NCBI GenBank assembly: GCA_035582835.1
Contig: JAYKAV010002585.1
Coordinates: 709,079 to 773,078 of the forward strand
Origin: Phoebastria nigripes
Taxonomy: Eukaryota > Chordata > Aves > Procellariiformes > Diomedeidae
Direction: 5' to 3'
DNA length: 64,000 bases
Both the position numbers and the translations under genes were made by a program. The notes under the pieces are model-generated. The model searched no databases and was not told where the DNA came from. It saw nothing but the letters and a program-made list of their open reading frames with translations. Within the stretch, counting starts at the first letter, position 1. Every line of letters begins with the position of its first letter. Below, piece by piece: positions 33,726 to 44,370 of this stretch.

Positions 33726-36068
33726 GGTTTTCCACCCAGAGACTAAACAAGCAAAATAGACCTCAAACTGGTCATGAGGGAATGCAGAAAGTGCAGATAA
33801 GATGCCAATTAAAAAGATACTAAATTGTACCCGTCGCAACGTGCAGTTAAAGCAATGAATTCCTTCCATGGACAGAAAAAAATGGTTTTTAAGTCTGTGG
33901 CTTTGCTGGCAGATTCCCCCCCACGACCTGCAAATGAGAAAAGGCGGCATTAAGGGCTTTTCCCCTGCCTGGCACGGTGGTCTGGGGAGCAGGAGGTGCT
34001 GGTGATGCCACCCAGGGCTGCGTGGAGGAGGGTGGGTGGGCTAAAATGCTGCGTCAAGGGTAGGGCTGAGGTTGGGGGAACTTTTGATCTTAATTTGCNT
34101 GGGGTTTTTTGGACAAGTGCTGTGGTCAGATTCCAGTTGCAACTTTTTAGCTGTAAGAAATTATTTTCACTCCCAGCCCAACGGAGAGGACATCACCTGT
34201 CGGGATGGGAAATTATAAAAACACAGGGAGAAAACTCATGGTAGCTATTTGGGCCAGACATCCATCTGTAACCAGGGTTTTCAAAGTCAGGTTGTGGCTT
34301 CTCCATCTCACGGCATTTCTCTGTGTAGTTCAAGTGTCTTTAAAAAGAGTCCCCTGAATTGCAAGGAATGCTAATGTGTATTTAAAAGTGGTTTCTCACA
34401 AGCCACTGGAGGGCTGTTGGGGCAGGATTGGCTGGAAGGAAGGCTACAGGTTCATGTTGTCATCTCCAGGAGCTCAGGTTTTGGTTATTCAGGCCCATTA
34501 CACGGAAAGTGACTTTCTAGAAATACTTCACTTTTTAGATGTTTGGCGTTGGTTGCCTGTCCAGCCCCGTAATTCGGCTGTCCTAGGAAAGATCAGTGAT
34601 AGGACCAGCCAGCGTTTGCCACCGCAGGGCAGGGGCAGCGTACCATGGCTTCACGGGGCAGCAGCACCACGGGGAAATGTCACTCAACACGCACACCCCG
34701 CATAGGGTATGGTATGTAGTTGGGACTGTAAAAAACAAAGAAATAGCCCCAACAATTCTAAAGAATTGGTTATATTTTCATTTACACCAGCTTGACTTTT
34801 TTTTTTTTTTTAACACATTTCTATCTACAGCCATAATTGGATTTACTGGGTCTAACAACTGAGTGCCAATCATGTTTCCATGGAGAAAACAGTAGGTCCA
34901 GATCATTCTCGCGTGTACTCTTACCTCCAGCTCCATTGGAAGCACTGCCTTTGCCGCTGCCCAAGAAGCTCCTTTACACAGAAGACAGGAGTCCCAGGGA
35001 AACAATCAGGAACACAGAGACATGGCATGCTCACAGCATCCCAACAACCCTGTACATGGGTCTGAGGCATCTCCTTTGCAAGCCCTGCGAGGAGCAGACA
35101 GCACAGAGCTCTGAAAAGTGGAGCATCCTGCAGAGACCAAGCCTTCCCAGCTCCGCTTCAACCCCTCTTCAGCACCAAAAGGTACCTTATGTAATAGAGA
35201 ATGCAAACCAGGCGTTCAAGGGCTCACAGGAGCTGATGTCAGGGAGTTTACACTCCTTTCTCCTTGGTCTGGGCACCTTGCCTCTCCCTGCTATGGGAAC
35301 TAGTGGAAAACGCTTGCTGCAACCTCCACACAAGTAACACATCACTTCAGACCCCTCTTGGTGTGCACTTTCACGTGCAGCATCATACGAGTGAAGCTGC
35401 CCTTCATCTTTGAGGCAGGGCTGCCAGAAAGCCACGGCCAGGCCCACTCCCATCTTTCATGCTTCATTGTTAACGAAACCGGGCTTTGGGAATTGTGCCG
35501 GGGCTGGCTGGCATCCACAGCCTGGCATCCACAGCCTGGGTCTGCTCTGCACTGCCTCAGGAAGCTGCTCTTCACTGACCTGTGCCACCCCGTGCTCCTG
35601 AGAGCATCGTGTGGTACCCACAGGGCTTGGATGCCTGTCCGCATGGAGCGGGGCTGACAAAACCAATGCAGTCTGCTTAGGGCTAAGGGTGGCTCCCGGC
35701 TGCACAGTGGCTGTAGCCAGTGACCTCCCTCCGTGTTAGACATCCCTCACCTCCCAGCTTCCTTAGGTTACCCTGGCAAAATTTCTTCAGGTGCACCGAT
35801 ATGTAATCCACGGTCAGCTTAGCTTTCTATCGAGAGCTGCTTATAACCCCACCACTCCCCCCATTCGCCAGACCCCAAAAGGCTCTTGTAGGCAAGCTTC
35901 GGTGGCTGCGGCACGGCAGGAGGAGAAAGAACCCTCCTGCCCATGCTGACAGGGAGAGGACACAGTCTGCAGGGGGATTTGTCTGGGGTTTGTCCAAAGC
36001 CATGGCACAGCGGTAGTCCTGCGCTCTCGGGCATCCTGCCCCGCTGCAGCCTCTCCTTTTGCTGGCAG
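33726..36068. other. Unique non-coding DNA with small repeats
   Basis: A G-run cluster (GGGTGGGTGGG and GGGTAGGG) lies at about 34030-34065. A T15 run lies at about 34797-34812. A perfect 14-base tandem duplication (tggcatccacagcc) occupies 35509-35536. The longest frame, 34837-35337 (plus, 166 codons), is not protein-like. A weak minus-strand exon candidate at 34924-34970 is listed separately. Confidence 0.5.
34924..34970 (-). other. Weak candidate 47-bp exon, phase-compatible with 36904-37194
   Basis: The minus-strand acceptor is moderate (pyrimidine-rich 'ctcctgtcttctgtgtaaag'); the donor GGAG|GTAAGAG is strong. The segment reads two bases then 15 codons ending in GAG. The single trailing G of the candidate exon 36904-37194 plus the leading GA makes a Gly codon, so the two would join in frame on the same strand, about 1.9 kb apart. 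That compatibility has a one-in-three chance of being accidental. Confidence 0.15.
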
Positions 36069-36146
36069 TCGCTGCCTCCCGAGCTGCCTTTGCAGCCTGG
36101 CTGTGCACCCGCTGCTACGAATGCCAGGCAAAGGGTGTAATCAATG
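36069..36146 (+). other. Candidate 78-bp exon, unrecognised
   Basis: The acceptor 'cctctccttttgctggcag' is strong and the donor AATG|GTAAGC is good. The segment is open as two bases, 25 codons and one base, a symmetric phase that could be skipped without changing frame. The peptide includes AAWLCTRCYECQAKGVIN with three closely spaced cysteines. I do not recognise it. It directly abuts the TAAT-rich regulatory-like stretch to its right. Confidence 0.2.
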
Positions 36147-36310
36147 GTAAGCAGGCTGCATTTTAATTACCCTTTATATAATGCAAACGTGACTGTATTA
36201 ATAATCCTTGCAAGCCATGCGACCGTCTTACACAACCTTTAATTACTCGGGGAGTTCAGCATTTTCCATTGTCATACAGTTTGCTTTACCTTTTATTATC
36301 TCGCCAGGCT
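36147..36310. promoter_or_regulatory. TAAT-rich enhancer-like stretch
   Basis: Four or more homeodomain-type TAAT/ATTA cores occur in about 160 bases (about 36165, 36195, 36201 and 36240), together with CAAGCCATGCGACCG and TTGTCATACAG strings in unique DNA. No repeats or frames of note. Called on composition only; a conservation track would be decisive. Confidence 0.22.
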
Positions 36311-36903
36311 GCCAGGCCCTGCAACACAAAGAGAAATGCTTTCTGCAACTTCATCCGAGCCAGGCGTCCGAAAGCTTTGTATCTGCTCCAAGACCATCCT
36401 GTTTCCCTCCCTTTATTTCCTCAGAGCAGAAAGCCAGAACATCACCCAAACGCATGTCATTATTAGTAAGTGCATATCCACAGGGTGGCTTCCCCTCCAA
36501 AAAAACCCCACCTTTGTGCTGAAAGGGTTATTTCCAAGGAGCTATCTGTATTACAGCAATAAAAGGTGAGACTAATGGGTGCTTGACACATTGCATGGGG
36601 CCAGACCCAGCAAAGCACTTAAGAAAGCGAATAAAGCTCTTAAGCACATTTTCCCATTGACTGGAGCTTACCTTTTATTAAGCTCTGAACACGAGCATAT
36701 GGGTGTTTGCAGAAAGGAGAATTAGGCTCTGACGTGACATCCTGGATCAATTAGATTTTTCCAGTGGCTTCAGCAGCAGCAGCAGGAAAAATAACTACTC
36801 ATCAGCCTGTACTGGAGGTTGTCCTCATTTCATGGTGATTGGCATGCTAAAAAGCCTCCATGGGACAAAAAGCAGAGCTATTCTGTCCTCTTGCACTTCA
36901 TAC
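36311..36903. other. Unique non-coding DNA
   Basis: It contains a short CAG run (about 36769-36784) and no recognised gene. The minus-strand frame of the next candidate exon continues a few codons past its donor into this stretch. Confidence 0.5.
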
Positions 36904-37194
36904 CATCAATAGCACTCAGGTGCTCCTTAAGTTTCTTTGTCCTCCAGGTCCTCGAGGGTAAGATTTGCTCCATGTCATTCCTCGCTTCCCAATGCAAAGT
37001 CATGATGGGCAACTTCATATGATCCTTTGCGAGTCCTGCCAGACTTCCACCTGGGGTCTGCTGTAATGCTTGCAGGTCTGCTGAGATACCGGATAGTATT
37101 CGATGCAAAGAAAATAACACTTCATCACGTTTTCGCAAAGCATTGAAGTGACCATCAAAAACTGATGGATCATAATTATTTTGCAAATTTTGCA
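36904..37194 (-). CDS. Candidate internal coding exon, unrecognised product
   Basis: Reading the minus strand: a branch-site-like TTTAC, a pyrimidine tract ending in CTTTTTCTCAG, then 291 bases, then GATG|GTATGA as donor. One frame is open throughout: two leading bases, 96 codons, one trailing base, so the phase is symmetric and the exon could be skipped in frame. The translation has balanced protein-like composition with an amphipathic stretch. It includes YDPSVFDGHFNALRKRDEV near its start and SLHRILSGISADLQALQQ, then a basic segment RTKKLKEHLSAID at the end. There is no signal peptide and no domain I recognise. The open frame extends beyond both ends into the presumed introns, so openness alone is weaker evidence than it looks. 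No neighbouring exon is certain; 34924-34970 is phase-compatible. A pseudo-exon remains possible. Confidence 0.35.
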
Positions 37195-39252
37195 CTGAGA
37201 AAAAGCAGGAAAAATAGTAAATAAAAAGATGGTCCTTTCTTTGCAAGGGGNTTCCCTCCAGCGCTGCCCAACCCATGGCCCAGCCTCCTGCTGCCATGGA
37301 GGTGGACAGAGATCCACAGGGGGACCTCAAACAGAGCTGCCTGGAAAGGTATCCAAACTCTCAGATCCAGTGATAAAGGGACTTCCTTGAATTTCTCCCC
37401 CCTTAGAAGTTTCATACATCTACCAATGATATTAAAATAAGGTCCCAGCTGGCAAAATGGTCATAGAAAATTTAAAACACTACTTCTATGGGCCTGATTC
37501 TGCTACTGGTTTGCACTGGTACCAAAGATTTCACCAATATTACTGCTGATGTGTATTTGCAGAATTGCAACCAGGATCAAGCCTAAAAATAAATAAATAA
37601 ATAAATAATGAGAGGCAAAATTCAGTATTTAAAGCATTTGTGGATGCTTCCCACCGCCCCACCCCCAAAGCTTTTATGTACAATTAGCTCTCCTAAGGTC
37701 CCTATTGGGGATCATTTCATTAAATAATAGCTCAGTGTTGAGTTACAGAAATGAGTCTATAAAATATTACAAGGCATGTTAAATGATGCGTGAAAATAAA
37801 CTAGGTCAGTTGGGGAATAGGGATTTCTGTTCTCTGGAAGGTCACAAAACTCTCTCCAAGGGACATGACAGCAAGCACCGATATGTAGGAGCTGGCTCAG
37901 GCTGGTGGTCCTTTTCCTTCTCTACCTTGGCCTGGCAGTCACCACTGCCAGATGTTTCACTGCACAACACCCCCCTGAACAACGTTCCTGAGGCAGAACT
38001 TCTNCTAAGCCCCCACGAGTTAAGACTGCCAGAGGACTTACAGCTCTCTGAAAGCTCTTTAAAAAAAAATAAAATATAGTTATTCCTGTAGANGTCTTTG
38101 TTATTTGTGAATATTTTGCCCTGCTTGGCCTCAATTTTATTGATGGCAGCGAGTTCCACATAGATTGGGTAGGGGAAAAAAACGGTTTTCTTAAATGAGT
38201 TTTGAAATTATGCCTTTTCTGCTCCTTTTAGTGTTCAAGAGTTCAGTGCAATACAGGTAGGAGAGGAAAGCAGAGAAAGGGATACAGGGAAATTGCAGAT
38301 GAACAGCAAGCGATGCTGTAGCACAAAGTGTTAACAAGAGCCCTACGTATACATTCAGAAGAGTTTTTAACCTGGAGCTAAAACACAGCATCCATGTCCT
38401 GGTGCCCATGGTTGCAAAAAGACACGGTAAAATTGAGAAAAGGGCAGAACGAGGCCACAAATGTAGCTTCAGAGCTGGAGAAGATGCCTACAGGGAGGCA
38501 TCCAGAGAGCCATCTATCTTATTGAGATGGTGGATTCAGTTACAGTGCACAAGCACATAACTCCAGGCACTAAAAGACTCTGTCAGAAAAAGGGAGAACA
38601 AAACCAAAAAGCTGCAGACTGAAGCTGGACAAACCAAGTCAGAAATACATCAACAGCACAAGCTTGAGAGTCAGACAGAAACACCAAAGGAAACAGCAAA
38701 GTCTCCATCTTCTGAGATGGTCAAAGCCAGCTGGGATGGCTGCCTGAAAGACATGTTTTAGCCAAAAAACAAGATAACAGACTCGGTGCATGAGGAAGGA
38801 GGTGTGGTTGCATGGTCTCAAACACGGGGAACGTGGGACTGGCCATGCCTTCTCACCTTGTGCTCTGTGGGCATGCTGTAAGGGAGTTGGTTCAGCACAA
38901 ATCACTTCCCAAAAATACATCTTTTCCTAAAGACTGTAGAAGCCACCAAACTGCAGCTATCAAAAGAAGATTGATTTCATGGATAAGGGTGTTGAAAGGA
39001 AACAGAAACACCTCCAGGAATGTGTCATGGGACAAGAAGGGTTATCCCCACCTCTCACAAGGAGGCAAGGGCTGGGGACAGCCAAGTTAGCTATACCTCA
39101 TCCCTTCATGCAGGAGAGGAAAGCAGGTTTCCAAAAGGCATTTCTTTGCTATAAAGTCTCAGCAGAGCTGGTGGTTAGTAGCAGGGATGAAAGGTTGGGC
39201 TGGGAGGACTGCCCTGGCCAGCCACAGATGCCCCGTGCCTTGGCACACTCAC
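37195..39252. other. Unique non-coding DNA
   Basis: Apart from the microsatellite at 37585-37609 and A-runs near 38061, nothing is recognised. Ambiguous bases lie near 37251, 38004 and 38093. Confidence 0.5.
37585..37609 (+). repeat. (AAAT)n microsatellite
   Basis: About six AAAT units in tandem. Confidence 0.9.
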
Positions 39253-39323
39253 CTGCAGCATCGTAACACCAGTCACCTGCCTCCCAAGATACTGGGAGAC
39301 TTCATTAACTTCATCACAATCCT
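39253..39323 (-). other. Candidate 71-bp exon, unrecognised
   Basis: On the minus strand the acceptor 'caacctcttcctaaagcag' is good and the donor CTGCAG|GTGAGTG is near consensus. The segment reads two bases then 23 codons ending exactly in CAG: DCDEVNEVSQYLGRQVTG followed by VTMLQ, an acidic, protein-like peptide. I do not recognise it. It lies on the same strand as and upstream of 36904-37194, but the phases do not join directly (it ends on a whole codon while the next needs one base), so a further exon would be required between them. Confidence 0.25.
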
Positions 39324-39449
39324 CTGCTTTAGGAAGAGGTTGGCTAGACCGGTGCTCTACAAACAGCAGCATTGATTAATACCATTAACTCCCAAATTGT
39401 AGTTAATACCTAACTATGGTCAGAGCCTTGCACATAGTTACGGTCACTT

Positions 39450-39471
39450 AAAAAAAAAAAAAAAAAAAAAA
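39450..39471 (+). repeat. A22 homopolymer
   Basis: Twenty-two A residues follow CGGTCACTT. It could be the tail of an old retroposed copy; no parent gene or target duplication is recognised. Confidence 0.8.
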
Positions 39472-39844
39472 GGGAGCCCTGTCCACCACCCCCCAGCACA
39501 GGCTCACTCAGAAGAAGACTCCAGCATGGATGCTACAGGGACTCCCTTTGGTCCCAAGCCACCATGGTGGTCAGAGTTAGCTCTGTGCTACTGCTGGGGT
39601 GGCACGAGTGCTGCCCTGAGCTCAAACCCTGGGGAAGCAGCACCACATGGCCCTCACCCACAGCCCTTGGAAATGATACAGATGCAAAATACCATTTTCA
39701 TTCAAGGATGCAGAGAAGGAAACTCACTACACAACCCTCACCTCTTGCATGCACAAGCAAGGCCAGCTCCACCAAGCCCTCCCTTCTCCTTTATTTAGTT
39801 GTAGCATGCAAATGGTTTCCTGCTTCCATCAGCTTTTCCTGATA

Positions 39845-40140
39845 TAGTAATTAACAAGCCTTCCTACAGAAGGAATACCGATTGAGAGGTAAAGCCATTG
39901 CCTGGAAAGAGCTGGGCTTCCAAGGAAGTGCTAATTAGTCCCTGTTTGAGAAATCTGGTTAATGCAAGTGAGCAGGTGTTGCTAGAAATTGGAAATAATC
40001 TGTACAAACATGTTCTTTCCTATGTGACAGCAGAGGTAATTACACCTCCTTGGGTCACCACTCCATTTTACATAATATCTCTCTGTCGAAAGTGTATTAC
40101 CACCTGGCACCGGCTGCCAGATGAAACACTTTAGCACTTC
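39845..40140. promoter_or_regulatory. Enhancer-like non-coding stretch
   Basis: The stretch carries GTAATTAAC, GCTAATTAG, GTAATTAC and CAGGTG sites in unique DNA without repeats. It resembles developmental enhancers in texture. Called on motif density only. Confidence 0.18.
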
Positions 40141-43100
40141 ATGTCAGCAGTGAATTAACCCCTTCTCCCATCACGACTTGAGAGGAAGGATATTGCTATC
40201 AACCCCACTTGCTCCAAGGACAGGGAAAACATCTCACATCTCCCTTCGGGCATGTGAGGCACCGTGCAGTGTACCCTGCCTTGTGCCCTGCTGTACCGTC
40301 NCCAGCAAGTTTTGATCTTCCTTGGTGTCAGTGTTGGAAGGGTTTATGGATGGTTATGTGCTACGTCCCACTTTCGTGTGTGCGATCAAAGCTTTGCAAC
40401 CTCCTGGAAAACCGAAATGTCCCCTGGGGAAAGGTGATGATTGACATACTGAGAGGGGACAATGCCACAGCAGCAACAGAAGTAATCGCAAAGCTAATTA
40501 TTTTTTATCTAAGACATTTTATGTGCAGGCTTTCGCAGGTGCAACGGTCTCATTGCATTGTCTCGATCTCAGGCCAGTGTGAGGTGTCCATGCACATCGG
40601 AAAAGCTGGAACCGAGAAAAATGGAAAGCGATCGCTCGGCGCAAGCCAGCACAGGAGGAAAGCAGCCAGCTGTGGGTTTATTTGAAGAGGAAGAATTTCC
40701 TAAGCACCCTCCCAAAATGGAGGTATCTCTGCATTATTTAGCAAGTGTCACGCAATCTTAACTCCTGGTTTCCACCACATCCGTGGGAAGAGACAGGGGA
40801 CCAATGCAGACGGTGTGGACAGAGAGATGTCCGTGAGTCACTGCCTGACCCGGGAGACAGGCACGACTCCCCGGGCCTTGGCTTGCTGTTACAAAGGGAT
40901 GCGTGGATGTGTTGGTAACGCCCAGGAAGCAAGAGCTGTTGGAAGAAGGGAACACAAACACCATGACTACGTTTGTGAGCAAGTCTGTTTGTAGGGTGCC
41001 TGCTAAGGCAATGATGAGGTGTGCTCTCCCTGCAGGCAGAGTATGTTGGAACGTACATAGCAGAGGTTCTGCTACGGCCACGTGCCTCCAGCCTTTTGTA
41101 CCAGGATGAGGATGCACCTGCAGCCCAGGATTTGCTCCTGCCACAGAGATGCCCTGGCCCTTCCACCTGTTATATATAGGATAATAAATCAGGAGAGATG
41201 CAATACTGAGGTTGTGATAAATCAGCTGAGCACAGTCAGAATATGCTCCTGACAGCAGCAGTTGTAAGGCTGACCATGGGACATTTCAGCCCAAAGGTGA
41301 AATGCTAGCCCAGATAGCTCTGATACCCAACAGGTCTGAGGAACAGAGACAAATTCTCATTATATTGCAGGATAATGTGAATTTTGCCTCCGTTGCAGCT
41401 TCAGTCACAGTGCAGGCTGAGCAGGTGAGAGCTTTCAGTAAAACACTGTGTATTTAGCCAGCCCGGGGAGCTTTCACAGAAAGTCCTTTCTCTAAGGGCA
41501 AAACCTGTTCAGCGTCCACCGCCGAGCCACCTTTCTAGCAGCACCACTTTCCCCAGCCGTGGGCACTTACGGCCATGTCTGCAGCCAGTCCTAACGAATG
41601 GGCAGCTGAGCCCAGAGCCTCGGGGATGGACGGCGGCATTGCCATGGGACCGGTGGTGGGGTAGCCCCGGCTGAAGCCGAGCAGAAGGGGTGTGCTCCTC
41701 GGCAGTGCAGCTGCCCCTGCAGTTGCTCCCAGCTCTCCTTGTCCCAGCAGCTGAGCATGGCCAGGCTGGATATGGAGGGAAGGGGGAGACAGAACCCCCT
41801 TTGTAAAGCTGATTCCAGACATACTGCCCTACACACGCACTCTGCAAAGAGGGCCTGTTAGGGCTCAGCTCGTCAGAGCTGGGATCACACTGGGGATGAA
41901 GTGGCAAAAGCATAATGGGAGCTGGTATTTAAGACACAGGAGTGAATTGTATCCCCATAGAAATGCTCGGTTTCGGTCCTATATTCCTCCCCTGCCCCCT
42001 GTTAACCGCTTCAGAGGTCCAGGGGGAATGTGTGTTATTGCCTGCAGAAGAAAACAGCCGCAGCTGATCAGGGTGGTGTCCTTCTCCACCGGTGGGAGAG
42101 CCCACACTCATGCTCAGTTTTTCCTAAAGCCAATTCTGACTCCCGACTCTGCATCCACTCGGAGCGATCAACTTACATATCAGAGGGACTGACGCGGCCC
42201 TGAAATTATAACGTCTGATTACTTGGCCTGTTAACATGCATAAGGCAGAACAATGGTGATGTCCCCATTCCTGAGATAAGGAGCAGAGTTACGGAAGAAG
42301 TAAAATATTTCCCCACTGAAGTCTTTGTCAGAGCAGGGGCTAATGCTCCACCGCTGCTCCATCGTCCCTTTTCAATCAGGGATGTCACCGTACTTCATCC
42401 CACAGAGGTGGGATGCAGGTGTCTTAGTATGACAGCAGAAACGTGTCTCCCTCTCTTGGATGGCCTGTTGTGCCCTGGAGACATGTCCTTCCCTCAGCTT
42501 TCTCTTCTTTCAGTCTCAGTAGGTCCGGCTAGTTTGATCTTTTCTTGTAGACCACATTCCTAGTACGATGTTTGCCTTTTTCATAACATCATTACGATGC
42601 TGACTCATGTCAAATTAAAGTTCAAGTGTTATGCAGGAGGCTTAGAAATGTCCTACCTGAGACATGGGAACTGGCTCCAGTCTGAAGATGGCTACAATTC
42701 AGGCCTCTCCCAGCCATGACGCTGGCTTTAAAAATAAATCTTGTGGGTTAAAATAAGAGCATGCCTTGGATACACCTTCAGGTTCCTGAGCCACCTAGGT
42801 CAAAGCTGCTAAGGCTGGATATGTGATCATTTAGTTTAAGTGAAAGCTGAGATTCATCATTCAAATGACATCTGAAGATGGGATTTTAAGCAAGTACACA
42901 CATTTCGCAGGGCTTCTAATAAGCTGCCTCCACTGGCAGGTACTTTAATGTCCAGTGCAAGGAGTGGTCACCATACATGACTCACTCCAGCCCCAAGGCC
43001 CTACTTTATCCATAGGTGACGTACCAGCTCTTGCAACGATGGAGAAACCTGGCCAGCAGCAGCCAGAGCTCTGTGCTGCTGCACANCATGATGCTCTGGG

Positions 43101-44019
43101 TGTCCTGCCTTTGTAACGTGGGACAGGGATGGTGAATATAAATCTGAATTAGCTCAGCTTAAGAGATGAAGGACGCAGCACAGACTCAGCAAAGCTTATG
43201 TGAAGAGTGGTTTCGGGCAAGTCCATGGCTCTAACTGCTGCTGGCGTGCGTGTGCATGACACTGTGAAGCTTCTGCTTACCAGCTCCTCCTGCCCCTTAA
43301 TCCTGCAGCGGCTCCTGTTTGCTGTGCGGCCATGGGATCTGCTGGCACCCAGAGAAGAGGTGGGAGCCAGACTGGACTCGATTTGGGATCGGCGAGGGAG
43401 AAGACCAAGGAGCAACCCCGCTACCTGTTATGACTGCAGAGGCAGATAAAATAGAAGCAGACCCTCCCTTGCTCCAACAGCCGCCGTCCAGCTGCAGAGA
43501 AGCGTGCTTTTCTGCTGCAAACAAAACCTCTTTCCTCTGCCATCTCTGATGCTGCTTCAGTTTGCAAAGAAAGGCTGCTAATGTGCTCACCCGTTGACAG
43601 AGCAGACTTGCAGGATAGTTTATGGCACCTACTGTACTCTCAGCTCAGAGCTGTAAAACAATATTCATTGTAGCTACTGTGCAGGGATTGGCTAGTACAG
43701 CCACATCCAGAAGTATCCAGCAAGAAAAAAAAATGAAGCTATTAAAAACACTCACACACAAGCCAGGAAACATCTTATTATAGATCTTGGTTTGAAGAAA
43801 GGAAATTAAAAACCCATACCCACACTCAGCATATGCCCAGCTATATTTGTCTGGTCCATTTATTATCTTAGCCGATGCAATTTCAATGTTGCACTACTCC
43901 AGTCTTTCACACTAAAAAAAAAAAAAACACAACAACCCAATGCACGAGATGCTGGTTTACAGCTGTGGCCTATCCTGTTTCTCTGAACATTTGCTGATTT
44001 GGCATCGGAACAATACTGA
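40141..44019. other. Unique non-coding DNA
   Basis: The frames 40209-40685 (plus, 158 codons) and 40738-41166 (minus, 142 codons) have no protein-like pattern. At 40490-40530 a short AT-rich string (GCTAATTATTTTTTATCT) contains homeodomain and GATA-type cores. On the minus strand at about 43283-43343 a strong acceptor and a GTAAGC donor enclose a short open segment of doubtful meaning. An A13 run lies near 43915-43927. No recognised genes. Confidence 0.5.
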
Positions 44020-44043
44020 GGGAAGTGGAGGGTGGGGGTTGGG
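44020..44043 (+). other. Canonical G-quadruplex motif
   Basis: Four G-tracts of three or more (GGG, GGG, GGGGG, GGG) are separated by loops of 7, 1 and 2 bases, fitting the G3+N1-7 rule. It lies about 100 bases left of the enhancer-like stretch at 44120. Folding is inferred, not shown. Confidence 0.6.
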
Positions 44044-44119
44044 ATCAGACTGGAAGATGTAGATCACAGTAAAACAGGCTCTTCCTATATTTATAGCAGC
44101 ACTTTGTCAGAAGCACAGC

Positions 44120-44370
44120 AATTTGTTTGTGCGCTGATCTTTAAAATTGTGGTGGAGAAGGCATCACTTTGAATGGGTTCCTTCACTAAAGATGCACCTC
44201 GTGCATGCATTTCTCAGGCCGCAGAATTGAAAATAAAAGCTCTGGCAATGACATGCCATGCATGCAAAGTTAAATATGCAATGGAAAACATTACAGCTTG
44301 GTTAGTTATTGCTCCCATAGTGCAAAGACTGGAAATCGATGCTGCAAGTACTTTATGAAGAAGTAGGAAG
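44120..44370. promoter_or_regulatory. POU/octamer-like motif-rich stretch
   Basis: ATGCAAAG (about 44261) and ATATGCAA (about 44275) lie 14 bases apart, close to the POU octamer ATGCAAAT, with CATGCATGCA and TGCATGCATTT strings and GTTAGTTATTG nearby. CpGs are few and there are no repeats. The texture is that of conserved vertebrate enhancers. One plus-strand frame of 61 codons (44173-44358) crosses it but has no splice context. Confidence 0.25.

Noticed and set aside
34837..35337. 166-codon plus-strand frame
   Set aside because: Ser/Pro/Leu/Gln-rich translation with no family resemblance; overlapping frames are open on the other strand, and internal splice-like sites do not form a coherent model.
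43283..43343. Minus-strand exon between a strong acceptor and a GTAAGC donor
   Set aside because: The segment is short, CpG-containing and highly basic, with competing acceptors three bases apart. The evidence is too thin to list as a candidate exon.
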